Shown: positions 37,667 to 48,101, counted from the stretch's first letter. The stretch: 64,000 bases of DNA from Zhenhengia yiwuensis (GCF_014384995.1 NZ_JACRSY010000016.1:22822-86821); one strand, 5' to 3'. The notes: generated by a model from the letters alone, not told the origin. Numbers and translations are program-made.

Positions 37667-38533
37667 ATGTTAAGTGCATTAATAGGTAGACAAAAAAAAT
37701 ATGCTCAGACTAAAACTACTCAGTCTAAACCTGAAGTTCCAAAAGGAATGTATACAAAGTGCCCACACTGTAAGAAGAATATTTATGTCATAGACTTAAT
37801 TGCTAATATTGGTGTGTGCACTTACTGTAATGGACATCTTCCTATTTCTCCAAGTGCTAGAATCAGTAAACTTATCGATTTAGATAGCTTTGAGGAATTT
37901 GATAAAGAAATGAAAAGTGCCAATCCGCTTGAATTTGAGGGTTATGAAGATAAGATAGAAACTACGATGAAAAAGGTTGAGCAAAATGAAGCAGTTATAA
38001 CAGGTAAGGGGAGAATAGGTGGTATTGAAACGGTCCTTGCTGTTATGGATAGTAGGTTCATTATGGGAAGTATGGGATCAGTAGTAGGAGAGAAGATTAC
38101 GCGCGCTATTGAGTATGCTACAGCGCATGAACTCCCTATTATTATCTTTTCTGCTTCTGGTGGTGCGAGGATGCAGGAGGGGATTATATCCCTTATGCAG
38201 ATGGCTAAAACAAGTGCTGCACTTGCAAGACATGATGAAAAAGGTTTACTTTATATCAGTGTCTTAACGAATCCTACAACAGGTGGGGTTACAGCAAGTT
38301 TTGCTATGCTAGGTGACATTATTATTGCAGAACCTAATGCACTTATTGGCTTTGCTGGCCCACGTGTAATCGAGCAGACTATTCGCCAGAAGCTTCCTCA
38401 AGGATTTCAACGTTCAGAGTTTTTACTTGAACATGGTATGATTGATTGTATTGTAGAACGTAAAGATATGAGAGATAGCCTCTATAAACTCCTTAAATTC
38501 CATGCAAAGGAGGGACAAGATGGAGAATACTAA
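37667..38533 (+). CDS. accD: Acetyl-CoA carboxylase, carboxyltransferase beta subunit
   Basis: 288 residues. An N-terminal zinc finger has Cys32/35 and Cys51/54. The crotonase-fold carboxyltransferase domain has [12 protein letters not shown] and [16 protein letters not shown]. It works with AccA to move the carboxyl group to acetyl-CoA. Its 3' end overlaps accA by 14 bases. Confidence 0.97.
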   Translation: MLSALIGRQKKYAQTKTTQSKPEVPKGMYTKCPHCKKNIYVIDLIANIGVCTYCNGHLPISPSARISKLIDLDSFEEFDKEMKSANPLEFEGYEDKIETTMKKVEQNEAVITGKGRIGGIETVLAVMDSRFIMGSMGSVVGEKITRAIEYATAHELPIIIFSASGGARMQEGIISLMQMAKTSAALARHDEKGLLYISVLTNPTTGGVTASFAMLGDIIIAEPNALIGFAGPRVIEQTIRQKLPQGFQRSEFLLEHGMIDCIVERKDMRDSLYKLLKFHAKEGQDGEY

Positions 38534-39458
38534 AAAACTAGAACATCTTAGACGTATGATTGATGAATTGGCTTCTTTAGAAGAAAACTTGGAGATTAAT
38601 CAAGAAATTAAACGTCTTCAGTCTATTGCAGCAAAATTGGAAAGAGAGATTGCTGAAAATTATTCAGCGTGGGATAAAGTACAAATTGCACGTATGATAG
38701 ATCGTCCTAGAGGATCTTTCTATATTCAGGAAATGGTCACAGATTTCATAGAGCTTCATGGTGATCGTAACTTTAAAGATGACAAAGCGATTATTGGTGG
38801 TATTGGAAAAATTGGTAATCATGTAGTCACCATTATTGCTCAGAATAAAGGAAAGTCAGCAAAAGAAAATGTAGAGCGTAACTTTGGTATGCCTCATCCA
38901 GAAGGGTATCGTAAGGCACTACGCCTTATGCAACAGGCACAGAAGTTTGGGAGGCCGATAGTATGTCTCATTGACACACCAGGTGCTTACTGTGGCCTTG
39001 GAGCAGAGGAACGTGGACAAGGAGAGGCTATTGCACGTAATCTTATGGAGATGGCTAGATTGAAAACACCTATTATTGCAGGAATTATAGGTGAAGGTGG
39101 TAGTGGTGGTGCTTTAGCACTTGGTGTAGCTGATAAAGTATTTATGCAGGAGAATACTACTTATTCTATTCTTTCACCAGAAGGTTTTGCGAGTATTTTA
39201 TGGAAAGATAGTGCAAAGGCAAAAGAGGCTGCAGAAATTATGAGGATTACAGCTTCAGACCTTCTTGAAAATCATATTATTGATGATATTGTAACTGAAC
39301 CTTTAGGAGGTGCACATAAAGATCCATTTAGTGCAGCTCAGTTACTTAAGACGTATATCATAGAAAAGCTAGATGAGTTAGGTGCTATGAGTACAGATGT
39401 ATTAGTCAATAAACGCTATGAGCGCTTTAGAAAATATGGAAGTTTTTACGAAAATTAA
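38520..39458 (+). CDS. accA: Acetyl-CoA carboxylase, carboxyltransferase alpha subunit
   Basis: 312 residues: coiled-coil N-terminus, then [42 protein letters not shown] and [12 protein letters not shown]. Start chosen at the ATG behind AGGAGGG inside accD. It is the last gene of the fab/acc operon and is followed by a terminator. Confidence 0.97.
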   Translation: MENTKKLEHLRRMIDELASLEENLEINQEIKRLQSIAAKLEREIAENYSAWDKVQIARMIDRPRGSFYIQEMVTDFIELHGDRNFKDDKAIIGGIGKIGNHVVTIIAQNKGKSAKENVERNFGMPHPEGYRKALRLMQQAQKFGRPIVCLIDTPGAYCGLGAEERGQGEAIARNLMEMARLKTPIIAGIIGEGGSGGALALGVADKVFMQENTTYSILSPEGFASILWKDSAKAKEAAEIMRITASDLLENHIIDDIVTEPLGGAHKDPFSAAQLLKTYIIEKLDELGAMSTDVLVNKRYERFRKYGSFYEN

Positions 39459-39462
39459 AATA

Positions 39463-39502
39463 AGAGCATCCTAATAGCTTTTGGCTATTAGGATGCTTTT
39501 GT
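39463..39502 (+). terminator. Intrinsic terminator of the fab/acc operon
   Basis: Perfect 14-base stem (39465-39478 and 39484-39497) with a 5-base loop and T-run. Confidence 0.9.
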
Positions 39503-39541
39503 TTTGGGCATACTTAAAGTAATTATCAAAGGTAGGGTGAG

Positions 39542-40450
39542 ATGAAAATGAAAGAAAAGTATTTTGAAGGATGGTACTTTAAGTGTGCTACAGCAGATCA
39601 AACACTTGCTGTAATTGTGGGAAGTACACAAGGGATAGAACCCGTAGCTTTTATACAAGTATTAAGCTCTAAAGATTTAAAGAGTTATTATATTTCATAC
39701 GATATAGAATCTTATTTTTACCGCACGGAGCCTTTTCATATCCAAATAGAAGAGAATATCTTTACATCAACTTATATGAAATTGCATATTAAAGAAGAAA
39801 ATTTAATTTTAGAGGGGAAGATAGAATTTAAATCTCTTACTCCACTGTCACGCAAGTTATGGAAAAGAGGTTTGATGGGGCCATTTGCTTATTTACCTTT
39901 TATGGAATGTTACCATGATATAGTCTCTATGCAACATACGTTGCAAGGAGAAATACATTTAAATCATACGCTATATGATTTTAACAGAGGTAAGGGATAT
40001 ATAGAAAGAGATTGGGGAACGAGTTTTCCAAGTAGTTATATATGGATACAATGCAACCATTTTAGACGAGAGGACTTATCTTTTATGTTGGCTATAGCCA
40101 AGATACCTTTTTTAGGAATGTCTTTTACAGGTGTACTGTGTACATTAAGTATAAAAGGAAAAACAAGGATATTTACCACTTATACAGGGGCATCAATACA
40201 ATTTTTTAAAGATGAACCAGAGTCCCTTCTTATAACAATTAGACAAGGTAAAGAACTTATACATGTAAAGGTGGATAAAAAGGAAGGAAGTGTCTTAAAA
40301 GCACCTAATAAGGGAGCAATGTTAAGGGAAATAGATGAAGCACTTGGAAGTACTATGGAACTTAATATCTTTTATGACCATCAACTTAGAGTCTGTGAAA
40401 AAGGCATAAATGTAGGATTTGAGAGAGTAGGTAAACTAGAAGAACTTTAA
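39542..40450 (+). CDS. Tocopherol-cyclase-like protein
   Basis: 302 residues. The N-terminal YFEGWYFKCAT and the central GYIERDWGTSFPSSYIWIQC match the pattern of bacterial proteins annotated in the tocopherol cyclase-like family, a two-domain lipocalin-type beta barrel. An anaerobic clostridium is not expected to make tocopherol, so the real ligand is probably another lipid or isoprenoid. There is no signal peptide. The start follows GGTAGGGTGAG; ATG codons at 39542 and 39548 are both usable. It stands alone between a terminator and an HMA-like gene. Confidence 0.7.
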   Translation: MKMKEKYFEGWYFKCATADQTLAVIVGSTQGIEPVAFIQVLSSKDLKSYYISYDIESYFYRTEPFHIQIEENIFTSTYMKLHIKEENLILEGKIEFKSLTPLSRKLWKRGLMGPFAYLPFMECYHDIVSMQHTLQGEIHLNHTLYDFNRGKGYIERDWGTSFPSSYIWIQCNHFRREDLSFMLAIAKIPFLGMSFTGVLCTLSIKGKTRIFTTYTGASIQFFKDEPESLLITIRQGKELIHVKVDKKEGSVLKAPNKGAMLREIDEALGSTMELNIFYDHQLRVCEKGINVGFERVGKLEEL

Positions 40451-40534
40451 TCATAAAACAAGTTAAGGAGGGCATATGAATAAAGGTAGAGACGCGCTTA
40501 GAATTTAGCTTTGTAAGAATTGGAGGGGGGAATT

Positions 40535-40915
40535 ATGATGAGTCTTAAAAAACAGCTTATAAAGAACTATATTAAGATGCAACTTTTGAGTAATATGCCA
40601 GGAGAATTACACATAAGAATGGCAAATTTATCTAATCTTAGTAAGGATTACGTTGAATTTGCACCATACGTTTATGATGCTATTAAACTTTTAAATGGCA
40701 TAAATGATATTCAAGTGAATTTTACAACAGGGGAAGTTGTTATTCTGTATTCACAAGTATTACGGCCGGAGCAAATTATTAGATGGATTAATATCATCAT
40801 AGATACAGCTATTGATTATATGGATTTCATTGCAGCTAAGTGGGAATCAGATAGGCAGCAGGTTATTCAGACACTTAATCAGACTTTAATAAACAAATTA
40901 CAAAAAGTTTATTAG
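40535..40915 (+). CDS. Small HMA-like (heavy-metal-associated fold) protein
   Basis: 126 residues. Residues about 15-70 (PGELHIRMANLSNLSKDY, then VYDAIKLLNGINDIQVNFTTGEVVILY) resemble the HMA_2-type ferredoxin-like fold, without the CxxC metal site of copper chaperones. The remainder is a helical tail. Start taken at the first of two ATGs behind GGAGGGGGG. Function is unknown. A 16-base hairpin follows it. Confidence 0.55.
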   Translation: MMSLKKQLIKNYIKMQLLSNMPGELHIRMANLSNLSKDYVEFAPYVYDAIKLLNGINDIQVNFTTGEVVILYSQVLRPEQIIRWINIIIDTAIDYMDFIAAKWESDRQQVIQTLNQTLINKLQKVY

Positions 40916-40920
40916 AAAGC

Positions 40921-40964
40921 AATAGGTTATTATAGAAGAGGGATCCTGTCTATAATGACCTATT
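40921..40964. terminator. Strong hairpin after the HMA-like gene
   Basis: 16-base stem with one G-T type mismatch (40921-40936 and 40949-40964), 12-base loop, no real T-run. It may stabilise the 3' end of the transcript or act as a weak terminator. Confidence 0.5.
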
Positions 40965-41029
40965 TGTACTTTATGGAATAATACTTTTTGTAGTATAATA
41001 AGCTTAAGCTATTGGAAGGAGTAATGCAC

Positions 41030-41698
41030 ATGAAGACAATAGGTATTATAGGTGCAATGGAAGAGGAAATCATTGCTCTTCGTAGAAGAATAGAGCTTCG
41101 AGAAATCCATCAAATTGCAGGAATGGATTTTTATGAGGCTACAATGAAGGATGCACAAGTTATTGTGGTAAGATGTGAAAATGGTAAAGTAAATGCGGCC
41201 ATATGTACACAAATTCTAATCGATAGATTTAAAGCTAACTATATAATGAATATAGGTGTAGCAGGAGGGCTTCATCCAGACGTTAATATTGGTGATGTTA
41301 TTATTGCCAGTGATATAGATATGCCTGCAGATACAAACTGCGAAGTGGAAAATGTATTTTGGGAAACAGACAAGCGTCTTATAGGATGTGCAAAAGAAGT
41401 AGCAGATAAAGTTCTTAAAGAACATCAAGTATGGATAGGGCACATTGAAAGCCAGGATGAATTTGCAGCAAGTGTAAAAATAAAGGAAGAACCTTATTCA
41501 ACTTTTACTGCGTTTTATGCTGAAATGGAAGGGGCAGCCATTGCCCATACATGCTATATGAATAAGATTCCATTTGTTATGCTACGTACTATTTCAGATA
41601 GAGCTGGTAATGGTATAGAAATGAACTTTGATGACTTTGTGAACTTAGCGGCACGCCAGGTAAGTAAAATGATTGAAGGGATTGTAGAGTATATATAA
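41030..41698 (+). CDS. mtnN: 5'-methylthioadenosine/S-adenosylhomocysteine nucleosidase
   Basis: 222 residues, phosphorylase fold: IIGAMEEEI at the N-terminus, NIGVAGGLHPDVNIGD, the purine/ribose-site EMEGAAIAHTC and the catalytic Asp in RTISDRAG. It cleaves adenine from MTA and SAH and so supports methionine recycling and quorum-signal precursor formation. Start chosen at the ATG behind GGAAGGAG. Confidence 0.95.
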   Translation: MKTIGIIGAMEEEIIALRRRIELREIHQIAGMDFYEATMKDAQVIVVRCENGKVNAAICTQILIDRFKANYIMNIGVAGGLHPDVNIGDVIIASDIDMPADTNCEVENVFWETDKRLIGCAKEVADKVLKEHQVWIGHIESQDEFAASVKIKEEPYSTFTAFYAEMEGAAIAHTCYMNKIPFVMLRTISDRAGNGIEMNFDDFVNLAARQVSKMIEGIVEYI

Positions 41699-41728
41699 AT
41701 ATTGACCTGAGCTAAACTTTAAAGAAAC

Positions 41729-41756
41729 TTGTACTAATGTAAAAAAATGGTATAAT
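41729..41756 (+). promoter_or_regulatory. Candidate sigma-A promoter
   Basis: TTGTAC, 16-base spacer, TATAAT. The -10 overlaps an upstream in-frame ATG of the next gene, so that ATG would not be in the message. This supports the start at 41788. Confidence 0.65.
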
Positions 41757-41787
41757 GGAACTAAAGAGAGGCAAATGGGGGGTATAT

Positions 41788-42477
41788 ATGATAGGGATAC
41801 TATTTGGTATAAATACCATATTAGCGTTAGCAGTAGCATTTGCGACCACTATGTTACAAAATCACTTTAGCAAGATTGAAAAGAGTATAGAAATCTATCA
41901 CAATCCAAAGGCTTATAAAACAGGAAGTGAAATTGCTTTTATACGAGATTTAACCGAAAAGTATCAGAAAGCTTATGAAGTAGGAGAAAGTGATCACATA
42001 GATATAGAAGCAATGATTCAGGCGGCTTTCTATGAGAAGAAAGTAGGGAAATTCCCTTATTATGTGGTACAAAATATAGCTATAAAAAGTAAGCTTATTA
42101 TGTGGATAGTCTTATGTATCCAAATTGTATTAGAAATTCTTAGTACAAAGCCAGGTTATTCTATCTCTAATTTTATCTTTATTGTAGTGAGTACAGTATT
42201 ATGTATCATGATTACCTTGTTAGGTATTTTTAAAGGTATTCATGAGCAAAGAGAACAACTCTTTATTAAATTACAAGATTATGTTAGAAATACGTATCCT
42301 ACAGAGATTAAATGGATAGAAAAACAGAAAGATGTAAAAGTCTTACTAGATAAGATTGAAAAATTAGAGACTGAGCTTCAGGAGTACCAGCAGGCTAAAG
42401 TAGTAAGTAGTAATGAAAAGCATATTAGAGAAGAAGACATTAAGATGCTTTTGAGTCAAATAGATATAAAATTATAG
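41788..42477 (+). CDS. Hypothetical membrane protein with coiled-coil tail
   Basis: 229 residues that I do not recognise. It has a membrane segment at the N-terminus (about 2-22), two more at about 95-115 and 122-145, and a C-terminal helical segment with heptad character (KVLLDKIEKLETELQEYQQA). The start is the ATG behind GGGGGGTATAT, downstream of the predicted promoter. It is transcribed alone and closed by a terminator. The topology suggests a membrane scaffold or regulator, which is inference only. Confidence 0.65.
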   Translation: MIGILFGINTILALAVAFATTMLQNHFSKIEKSIEIYHNPKAYKTGSEIAFIRDLTEKYQKAYEVGESDHIDIEAMIQAAFYEKKVGKFPYYVVQNIAIKSKLIMWIVLCIQIVLEILSTKPGYSISNFIFIVVSTVLCIMITLLGIFKGIHEQREQLFIKLQDYVRNTYPTEIKWIEKQKDVKVLLDKIEKLETELQEYQQAKVVSSNEKHIREEDIKMLLSQIDIKL

Positions 42478-42506
42478 CACCCTATGAGTAATAGGGGGCT
42501 TTTTTG
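42476..42506 (+). terminator. Intrinsic terminator
   Basis: Stem AGCACCCTAT/ATAGGGGGCT with one mismatch, GAGTA loop and six T. Confidence 0.85.
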
Positions 42507-42567
42507 TATGAAAAAACATTATCTCCATAAAATAAATCAGAGAGAGGAATAAAAAGGAGGTAAATGA

Positions 42568-43668
42568 ATGGCTGAATATAAAATAGATTTACCTAAGACC
42601 AATGAATATGGGTTCTACGAGATGAGACTTGAGAGTATTGGCGGCTTGGGAGCAAATTTAAGCGGTAAGATTTTAGGAGAAGTAGGTGCTTTGGCATTAG
42701 GACTTAACAGTTCAAGTTTTGCAAGCTATGGATCAGAAAAGAAGGGGACACCTCTTAAATCTTTTATCAGGTGGTGTAAGGAAGATCAAGCTATTGGTGT
42801 TATTACACCTGTAGAAAAACCATATATATTAGGTATTTTCCATGAGGCATTAGCAGGAAAAGTAGCTGTAACCGCAGGAGTAGATGAAGAATGTGCAGTT
42901 GTTATGAATACAGATAAAAGTCCTGATGAAATAAGAGAAATGCTCAAGCTCTATGGTGGAAGCGTATATTGCGTTGATGCACTTAAAATTGCTATGGAAG
43001 AAAAGACACGTATTAATATGGTTATATTAGGTACCATTGCGAAGGCATCGGGCTTTATTCCTCTTAAGGCAGTAGAAGCGGTAGTAAAAGATACGATAGG
43101 TCGTAAATATCCTAATGCACTTGAAGGGAACTTAAGAGGGATTCGTCGGGGCTATGAAGAGGTTACTTCAAAGCAATTTAAAAATGATGACAGATACCCT
43201 TATGTACCTTATAAAGATGTTCAATATGACTGGGGTTATGAAAATGCACCTATAGGTGGCATTAATCCACTTTTCGCAAGTATGGCTAATAATGATATGA
43301 CAGCTAGTAGAGAAGGGAAAGTCCCTGTATTTCATGTAGAAAAGTGTATTAATTGTGGATTATGTGATATTACCTGTCCTGAAATGGCACTTGTTTTTGC
43401 AGAAGGAGAATATAAAGGGAAGCAGCAGATGGTTAATACAGGCGTTAATTATCACTATTGTAAGGGTTGCCTAAGATGTGTAGAAATCTGCCCAACAGAT
43501 GCGCTTACAGAAGCCCTAGAAAGAGATGTAGATGTATGGTCTATGCATGAACCATATAGGGATTTCATTCAGACAAAAGTAGAGTTTGAAGATATGGGAT
43601 CTAATTCTATCGTAGATGCTGAATCAGGTGTTACAAACAATACGATTACAATAGAACAGGAGGAATGA
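42568..43668 (+). CDS. 2-oxoacid:ferredoxin oxidoreductase, fused gamma-delta subunit
   Basis: 366 residues. Residues about 15-200 are a gamma domain (LESIGGLGANLSGKILGEVG; SFASYGSEKKGTP). After a linker, residues about 255-320 are a delta-type ferredoxin domain with two [4Fe-4S] motifs, CINCGLCDITCP and CKGCLRCVEICP. In the por operon of this same window these parts are two separate genes. The C-terminus ends in an acidic and Thr/Asn-rich tail. The start follows AAAAGGAGG. The stop overlaps the next ORF (ATGA). The substrate is unknown; pyruvate, another 2-oxoacid or an aromatic acid are possible. Confidence 0.88.
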   Translation: MAEYKIDLPKTNEYGFYEMRLESIGGLGANLSGKILGEVGALALGLNSSSFASYGSEKKGTPLKSFIRWCKEDQAIGVITPVEKPYILGIFHEALAGKVAVTAGVDEECAVVMNTDKSPDEIREMLKLYGGSVYCVDALKIAMEEKTRINMVILGTIAKASGFIPLKAVEAVVKDTIGRKYPNALEGNLRGIRRGYEEVTSKQFKNDDRYPYVPYKDVQYDWGYENAPIGGINPLFASMANNDMTASREGKVPVFHVEKCINCGLCDITCPEMALVFAEGEYKGKQQMVNTGVNYHYCKGCLRCVEICPTDALTEALERDVDVWSMHEPYRDFIQTKVEFEDMGSNSIVDAESGVTNNTITIEQEE

Positions 43669-43670
43669 AT

Positions 43671-45917
43671 ATGGTAGAACAAACAGTCGTTTATGACAGT
43701 GGAAATGAACTTGCAGCTTATGCAGCAAAACAAATTAACTATCATATGATGGGTTATTTTCCTATTACTCCATCTACACAAATTGCAGAGCATCTTGATT
43801 TACTTAAATCAGCGGGACTTCATGATGTAAAGCTAATCCCTGGTGATGGTGAACATGGTGCAGCAGGTATTTGCTATGGTGGGACTGTAGCAGGTGGAAG
43901 AGTCTTTAATGCGACTTCAGCCAATGGACTTTTATATGCATTAGAGCAATTCCCAGTCCAATCAGGGACACGTATGCCTATGGTACTTAATCTTGCGTGT
44001 CGTACAGTATCTGGGCCTTTATCTATAAAGGGTGACCATAGTGACATTATGTACACACTTAATACTGGGTGGATTACATTATATGCACAGACACCACAAG
44101 CTGTTTATGATATGAATATTATTGGACTTAAAGTAGCAGAGAAAGCTTTGCTACCTATTATTATAGGCTTTGATGGATTCTTTACGAGCCATCAAAAACG
44201 TCGTACCTATGTGATTACTCATGATGAAGATGTACAGGGCTTTGTAGGAGAATATCATCCTCCATATAGTGCGCTTGATGTAGAGCATCCAGCTACTTTT
44301 GGTTCTTATATGAATGAGCCCGATTTAATCAACAACAAATATCAACTTCATCTCGCTATGGAAGAATCAAGGAATATTATTGATGCTGTTTTTAAAGAGT
44401 TTGGTGATCTTACAGGACGTTACTATACTGCTGTTGAAAGTTATAAGATGGAAGATGCAGAAGCTGCACTTTTTATATTAGGTTCTTCTTATGGTACAGC
44501 TAAAGTAGCAGTAGATGAATTAAGGGAAGAAGGCAAGAAGGTAGGCGTCTTTACTATTAATGCTATAAGACCTTGGCCTAAAGAAGGTATTTATGATGCA
44601 GTAAAAAATATAAAGGCCCTTATGATTGCAGATAGGCAAGATAGCTATGGTGCAGGTGGCGGTAACATGTCACTCGAAGTGAAAGCGACTTTGCAAGACT
44701 ACAAAATGGCTATAGATACAGCAAGTCGTGTATATGGATTATCAGGAAAAGATTTTTATGTTAGTGATGCAAAAGTATTATTAGAAGAAGCTTATGCTAT
44801 GAGTCAGAATAAACAAGTTACTAAGTTTGATTATTTTGGTCAATATCCAGGTAAAGAGGGGTATAACCCTCACCAATATTTCAAACCACTTACTTTAGAA
44901 GAGCAGTCACCAGGTATTACAACAGTAACGGAAAATGAAGAGACAGGGAAGATAACTGTAAAAGGTGGTATCCCTATTCAATCTACTAAGATGCCAAAAC
45001 GTATTGTAGGTGGACATGGGGCTTGCCCAGGATGTGGTATTTTTACTAACCTTAATATTCTACTTAAAGGTATTGAAGGATATGTTGTGCTGTTATTCCA
45101 AACAGGCTGTGGTATGGTTACAAGTACTTGTTATCCAAAGACAGCGTTTAGAACAACTTATGTGCATAATCTTTTCCAAAATGGGGCGCCTACTTTATCT
45201 GGTATTGTAGAAATGTATCATGAGAAGCAAAGACGTGGTGAAATACCACAAGATGAAAAAATTACATTTATCATGGTTACAGGTGACGGTGGTTTAGACA
45301 TTGGTATGGGACCAGCTATCGGTGCAGCGCTACGGAATCATGGTATGATTATTTTTGAATATGATAATGCAGGGTATATGAATACAGGTTACCAGTTATC
45401 TTATCAAACACCAAAAGGTGCTAAAACATCTACTTCACATGTGGGCCCTGCCCAAAAGGGAAAAGAAACATTTACAAAAGATTCACCACAGATTTTTGCT
45501 GCAACCAATATTCCTTATATAGCAACAGTAGCAGAGACTAATCCTACGGATTTTATGAAAAAAGCAGCTAAGGCACAGTATTATGCGAATCATCATGGTA
45601 TGGCATTTATGAAAGCTGTATCTGTATGTCCGCTGAACTGGGGACATCAGCCACGTGAAGCTCTTAAAATTATGGAAGCAGCAGTTAATAGCTGTTATCA
45701 TCCACTTTATGAAGTAGAAGAGGGAATTACAGCCCTTAGTTATAATCCAGAAAAGAATAATAAGAAAGTGCCAATTAGTGAATTTTATAAACTCATGGCA
45801 AGGACAAAGCATATTGCTACGAGTCCACAGTATGCAGAAATTCTAGAAGCTACGCAGGCAGAAATAGACCGTAGATGGGAAAGAATTAAAGCAAAGGCGG
45901 AACATCCACTACTTTAA
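43671..45917 (+). CDS. 2-oxoacid:ferredoxin oxidoreductase, fused alpha-beta subunit
   Basis: 748 residues. The first half (to about 380) is an alpha subunit: YFPITPSTQIAEHL, GDGEHGAAGICYGG and ILGSSYGTAKVAVDEL. A linker (about 390-435) leads to a beta subunit: GGHGACPGCGIF with cluster cysteines, the thiamine-diphosphate motif GDGGLDIGMGPAIG and YDNAGYMNTGYQLSYQTP. Start taken at the second ATG, 7 bases after AGGAGG; the first ATG (43665) is only 1 base away from it. The region RTVSGPLSIKGDHSDIMY differs from the por alpha subunit, so substrate range may differ. Confidence 0.9.
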   Translation: MVEQTVVYDSGNELAAYAAKQINYHMMGYFPITPSTQIAEHLDLLKSAGLHDVKLIPGDGEHGAAGICYGGTVAGGRVFNATSANGLLYALEQFPVQSGTRMPMVLNLACRTVSGPLSIKGDHSDIMYTLNTGWITLYAQTPQAVYDMNIIGLKVAEKALLPIIIGFDGFFTSHQKRRTYVITHDEDVQGFVGEYHPPYSALDVEHPATFGSYMNEPDLINNKYQLHLAMEESRNIIDAVFKEFGDLTGRYYTAVESYKMEDAEAALFILGSSYGTAKVAVDELREEGKKVGVFTINAIRPWPKEGIYDAVKNIKALMIADRQDSYGAGGGNMSLEVKATLQDYKMAIDTASRVYGLSGKDFYVSDAKVLLEEAYAMSQNKQVTKFDYFGQYPGKEGYNPHQYFKPLTLEEQSPGITTVTENEETGKITVKGGIPIQSTKMPKRIVGGHGACPGCGIFTNLNILLKGIEGYVVLLFQTGCGMVTSTCYPKTAFRTTYVHNLFQNGAPTLSGIVEMYHEKQRRGEIPQDEKITFIMVTGDGGLDIGMGPAIGAALRNHGMIIFEYDNAGYMNTGYQLSYQTPKGAKTSTSHVGPAQKGKETFTKDSPQIFAATNIPYIATVAETNPTDFMKKAAKAQYYANHHGMAFMKAVSVCPLNWGHQPREALKIMEAAVNSCYHPLYEVEEGITALSYNPEKNNKKVPISEFYKLMARTKHIATSPQYAEILEATQAEIDRRWERIKAKAEHPLL

Positions 45918-45919
45918 AG

Positions 45920-45955
45920 TAAAAGGATGCTGTAAAAGTGCAGCATCCTTTTTAT
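45920..45955 (+). terminator. Intrinsic terminator
   Basis: Perfect 12-base stem AAAAGGATGCTG/CAGCATCCTTTT with an 8-base loop and T-run. Confidence 0.9.
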
Positions 45956-46139
45956 GAAAGATAAGAAGTTGTGGGAGATATAATTAAAAAAAGTAAGAAA
46001 GTGTGATAGAATAAAAAGTGCATAAAACCTAATTTACACTTATTGGAAAGATGTAGAAGGTGGTTTATAATAGAAAAGTAAATAAGGCGGGCAATACATC
46101 AGGGGTAGCGACATGAGCCTTAAAATGAGGAGGATAAAT

Positions 46140-47486
46140 ATGAGTAAAATCACTTTAGATTATTCTAAAACAGGATTACAAGCACATGAATTAGATTGTT
46201 TAGAAAAACAAGTTAGCCTAGCACATGAAATGCTTCATGAAAAAACAGGAGCAGGTAATGATTTTTTAGGCTGGATTGACCTACCTGTTGACTATGACCA
46301 TGAAGAGTTTGATAGAATAAAAAAAGCAGCAGAAAAAATTAAAGCAGATTCAGATGTACTTATTGTAATTGGTATCGGGGGTTCTTACCTAGGTGCAAGG
46401 GCTTGTATCGAAGCATTAACTCATACTTTCTATAACAGCTTATCAAAAGAACAGAGAAAATTACCTCAAGTATTTTTCGTAGGAAATAACATTTCAGGTA
46501 CATACCTTAGAAACTTACTTGATGTATGCGAAGGCAAAGAAGTAAGTGTAAATGTTATTTCTAAATCAGGTACAACAACAGAACCAGCTATTGCTTTTAG
46601 AGTGTTCAAAAAATACATGGAAGATAAATATGGTAAAGAAGAAGCCAAAAAACGTATTTTTGCAACAACAGATGCACATCGTGGGGCACTTCTAACACTT
46701 GCTAAAGAAGAAGGATATGAAACATTTGTTATTCCAGATGATGTAGGTGGTAGATTCTCAGTACTTACAGCAGTAGGTCTTCTTCCAATTGCGGTAGCAG
46801 GTATTGATATTGAAGAAATGATGCAAGGTGCAGCAGAAGGTAGAAGTGAATATAGTAATGCAGATGTTAAAGAAAATGCATGTTATCAATATGCAGCAGT
46901 AAGAAATGCACTTCTTAGAAAAGGGAAAAATGTAGAAATTCTTGTAAACTATGAACCATGCTTACAATACTTCGGTGAATGGTGGAAACAACTTTATGCT
47001 GAAAGTGAAGGAAAAGATAATAAAGGTATTTTCCCATCATCATTAAACTTCTCAACAGACCTTCACTCATTAGGCCAATACGTTCAAGATGGACAAAGAA
47101 TGTTATTTGAAACAGTTCTTAATGTGCAATCACCAAAACTTGATGTTGTACTTGAAGAAGAACCAGTTGACCTTGATGGACTTAACTATTTAGCGGGTCA
47201 AACAATGGACTTTGTTAATAAAAAAGCTTTTGAAGGCACACTTCTTGCACATGTGGACGGCGGTGTACCAAACTTAGTACTTAACATTCCAGAACTTAAT
47301 GCCTTCACAATGGGTAAACTTATTTACTTCTTTGAAAAAGCATGTGGAATCAGTGGATACTTACTAGGTGTAAATCCATTTGACCAACCAGGCGTAGAAG
47401 AGTATAAGAAAAACATGTTTGCACTTCTTGGCAAAAAAGGTTATGAAGAACTTAGAGAAACACTTATTAAACGTATTAATAGCTAA
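46140..47486 (+). CDS. pgi: Glucose-6-phosphate isomerase
   Basis: 448 residues, the usual length in Firmicutes. It shows [32 protein letters not shown] and the second phospho-sugar isomerase signature region near the C-terminus ([12 protein letters not shown]). It interconverts glucose-6-P and fructose-6-P. Start chosen at the ATG behind AGGAGG; the upstream in-frame ATG at 46113 lacks a good site. Confidence 0.97.
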   Translation: MSKITLDYSKTGLQAHELDCLEKQVSLAHEMLHEKTGAGNDFLGWIDLPVDYDHEEFDRIKKAAEKIKADSDVLIVIGIGGSYLGARACIEALTHTFYNSLSKEQRKLPQVFFVGNNISGTYLRNLLDVCEGKEVSVNVISKSGTTTEPAIAFRVFKKYMEDKYGKEEAKKRIFATTDAHRGALLTLAKEEGYETFVIPDDVGGRFSVLTAVGLLPIAVAGIDIEEMMQGAAEGRSEYSNADVKENACYQYAAVRNALLRKGKNVEILVNYEPCLQYFGEWWKQLYAESEGKDNKGIFPSSLNFSTDLHSLGQYVQDGQRMLFETVLNVQSPKLDVVLEEEPVDLDGLNYLAGQTMDFVNKKAFEGTLLAHVDGGVPNLVLNIPELNAFTMGKLIYFFEKACGISGYLLGVNPFDQPGVEEYKKNMFALLGKKGYEELRETLIKRINS

Positions 47487-47499
47487 TAAAATAATTTAT

Positions 47500-47540
47500 A
47501 TAGGGGGATGTGGCAAAATTTGCAACATCCTCTTTTTTTG
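47500..47540 (+). terminator. Intrinsic terminator after pgi
   Basis: Imperfect stem GGGGATGTGGCAAA/TTTGCAACATCCTC followed by seven T. Confidence 0.82.
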
Positions 47541-47588
47541 CTATACTGTCATTAGAAATGGAAGGAACTAGTGAAAGAGGGTGAACAA

Positions 47589-48098
47589 ATGGATGGTCAA
47601 ACAAGGCGTATAGAAATGATTAAAATGCTTCAAGAGGCTACTAAACCTATGAGTGGGGCAAAGCTAGGTAATGCTTTTGGAATTAGTAGACAAGTTGTCG
47701 TACAAGATATTGCACTTCTAAGAGCAGAAGGGTATGACTTACTTGCAACAGCTAGGGGCTATATCCTTAATCAAGAGGCTGGCAATATGGTAAGGCGAGT
47801 AATACTTGTTAAGCATACAGCTGAACAAATGGAAGATGAACTGAATACGGTGGTAGATAATGGTGGCAGAGTACGTAATGTAATAGTAAGTCATGGTGTA
47901 TATGGAGACCTAACAGGTGATTTAATGCTAAAAACAAGAAGGGATGTAAAGGCCTTTGCCGAGAAGGTAGGACATAATGAAGCAGCTCTTCTTTCAGTAC
48001 TAACAGCAGGCGTACATATGCATACTATAGAAGCACCTACAGAAGAAGAGTTAGATATTATTGAAGAGGAACTAAGACAAAAAGGCTATTTAGCATAG
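47589..48098 (+). CDS. niaR: NiaR-type transcriptional repressor (HTH_11 plus 3H domain)
   Basis: 169 residues. An N-terminal winged helix (MIKMLQEATKPMSGAKLGNA, then FGISRQVVVQDIALLRAEGY) precedes a 3H domain with conserved His residues in VSHGVYGDLTGDL and AGVHMHTIEAP. Family members sense nicotinic acid and repress NAD synthesis or niacin uptake. Start taken at the ATG behind GAGGGTG; an in-frame GTG at 47571 is possible. The next gene, a membrane protein, is the likely regulated neighbour. Confidence 0.9.
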   Translation: MDGQTRRIEMIKMLQEATKPMSGAKLGNAFGISRQVVVQDIALLRAEGYDLLATARGYILNQEAGNMVRRVILVKHTAEQMEDELNTVVDNGGRVRNVIVSHGVYGDLTGDLMLKTRRDVKAFAEKVGHNEAALLSVLTAGVHMHTIEAPTEEELDIIEEELRQKGYLA

Positions 48099-48101
48099 TG
48101 T

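Noticed and set aside
40476..40508. Ten-codon ORF (MNKGRDALRI) with a strong AAGGAGGG site before the HMA-like gene
   Set aside because: Too short to support as a gene and shows no leader-type amino-acid run or attenuator. It may be a remnant.
45483..45812. 109-codon minus-strand ORF inside the alpha-beta fusion gene
   Set aside because: Shadow of a conserved beta-subunit coding region, with Cys/Phe/Ile-rich composition.
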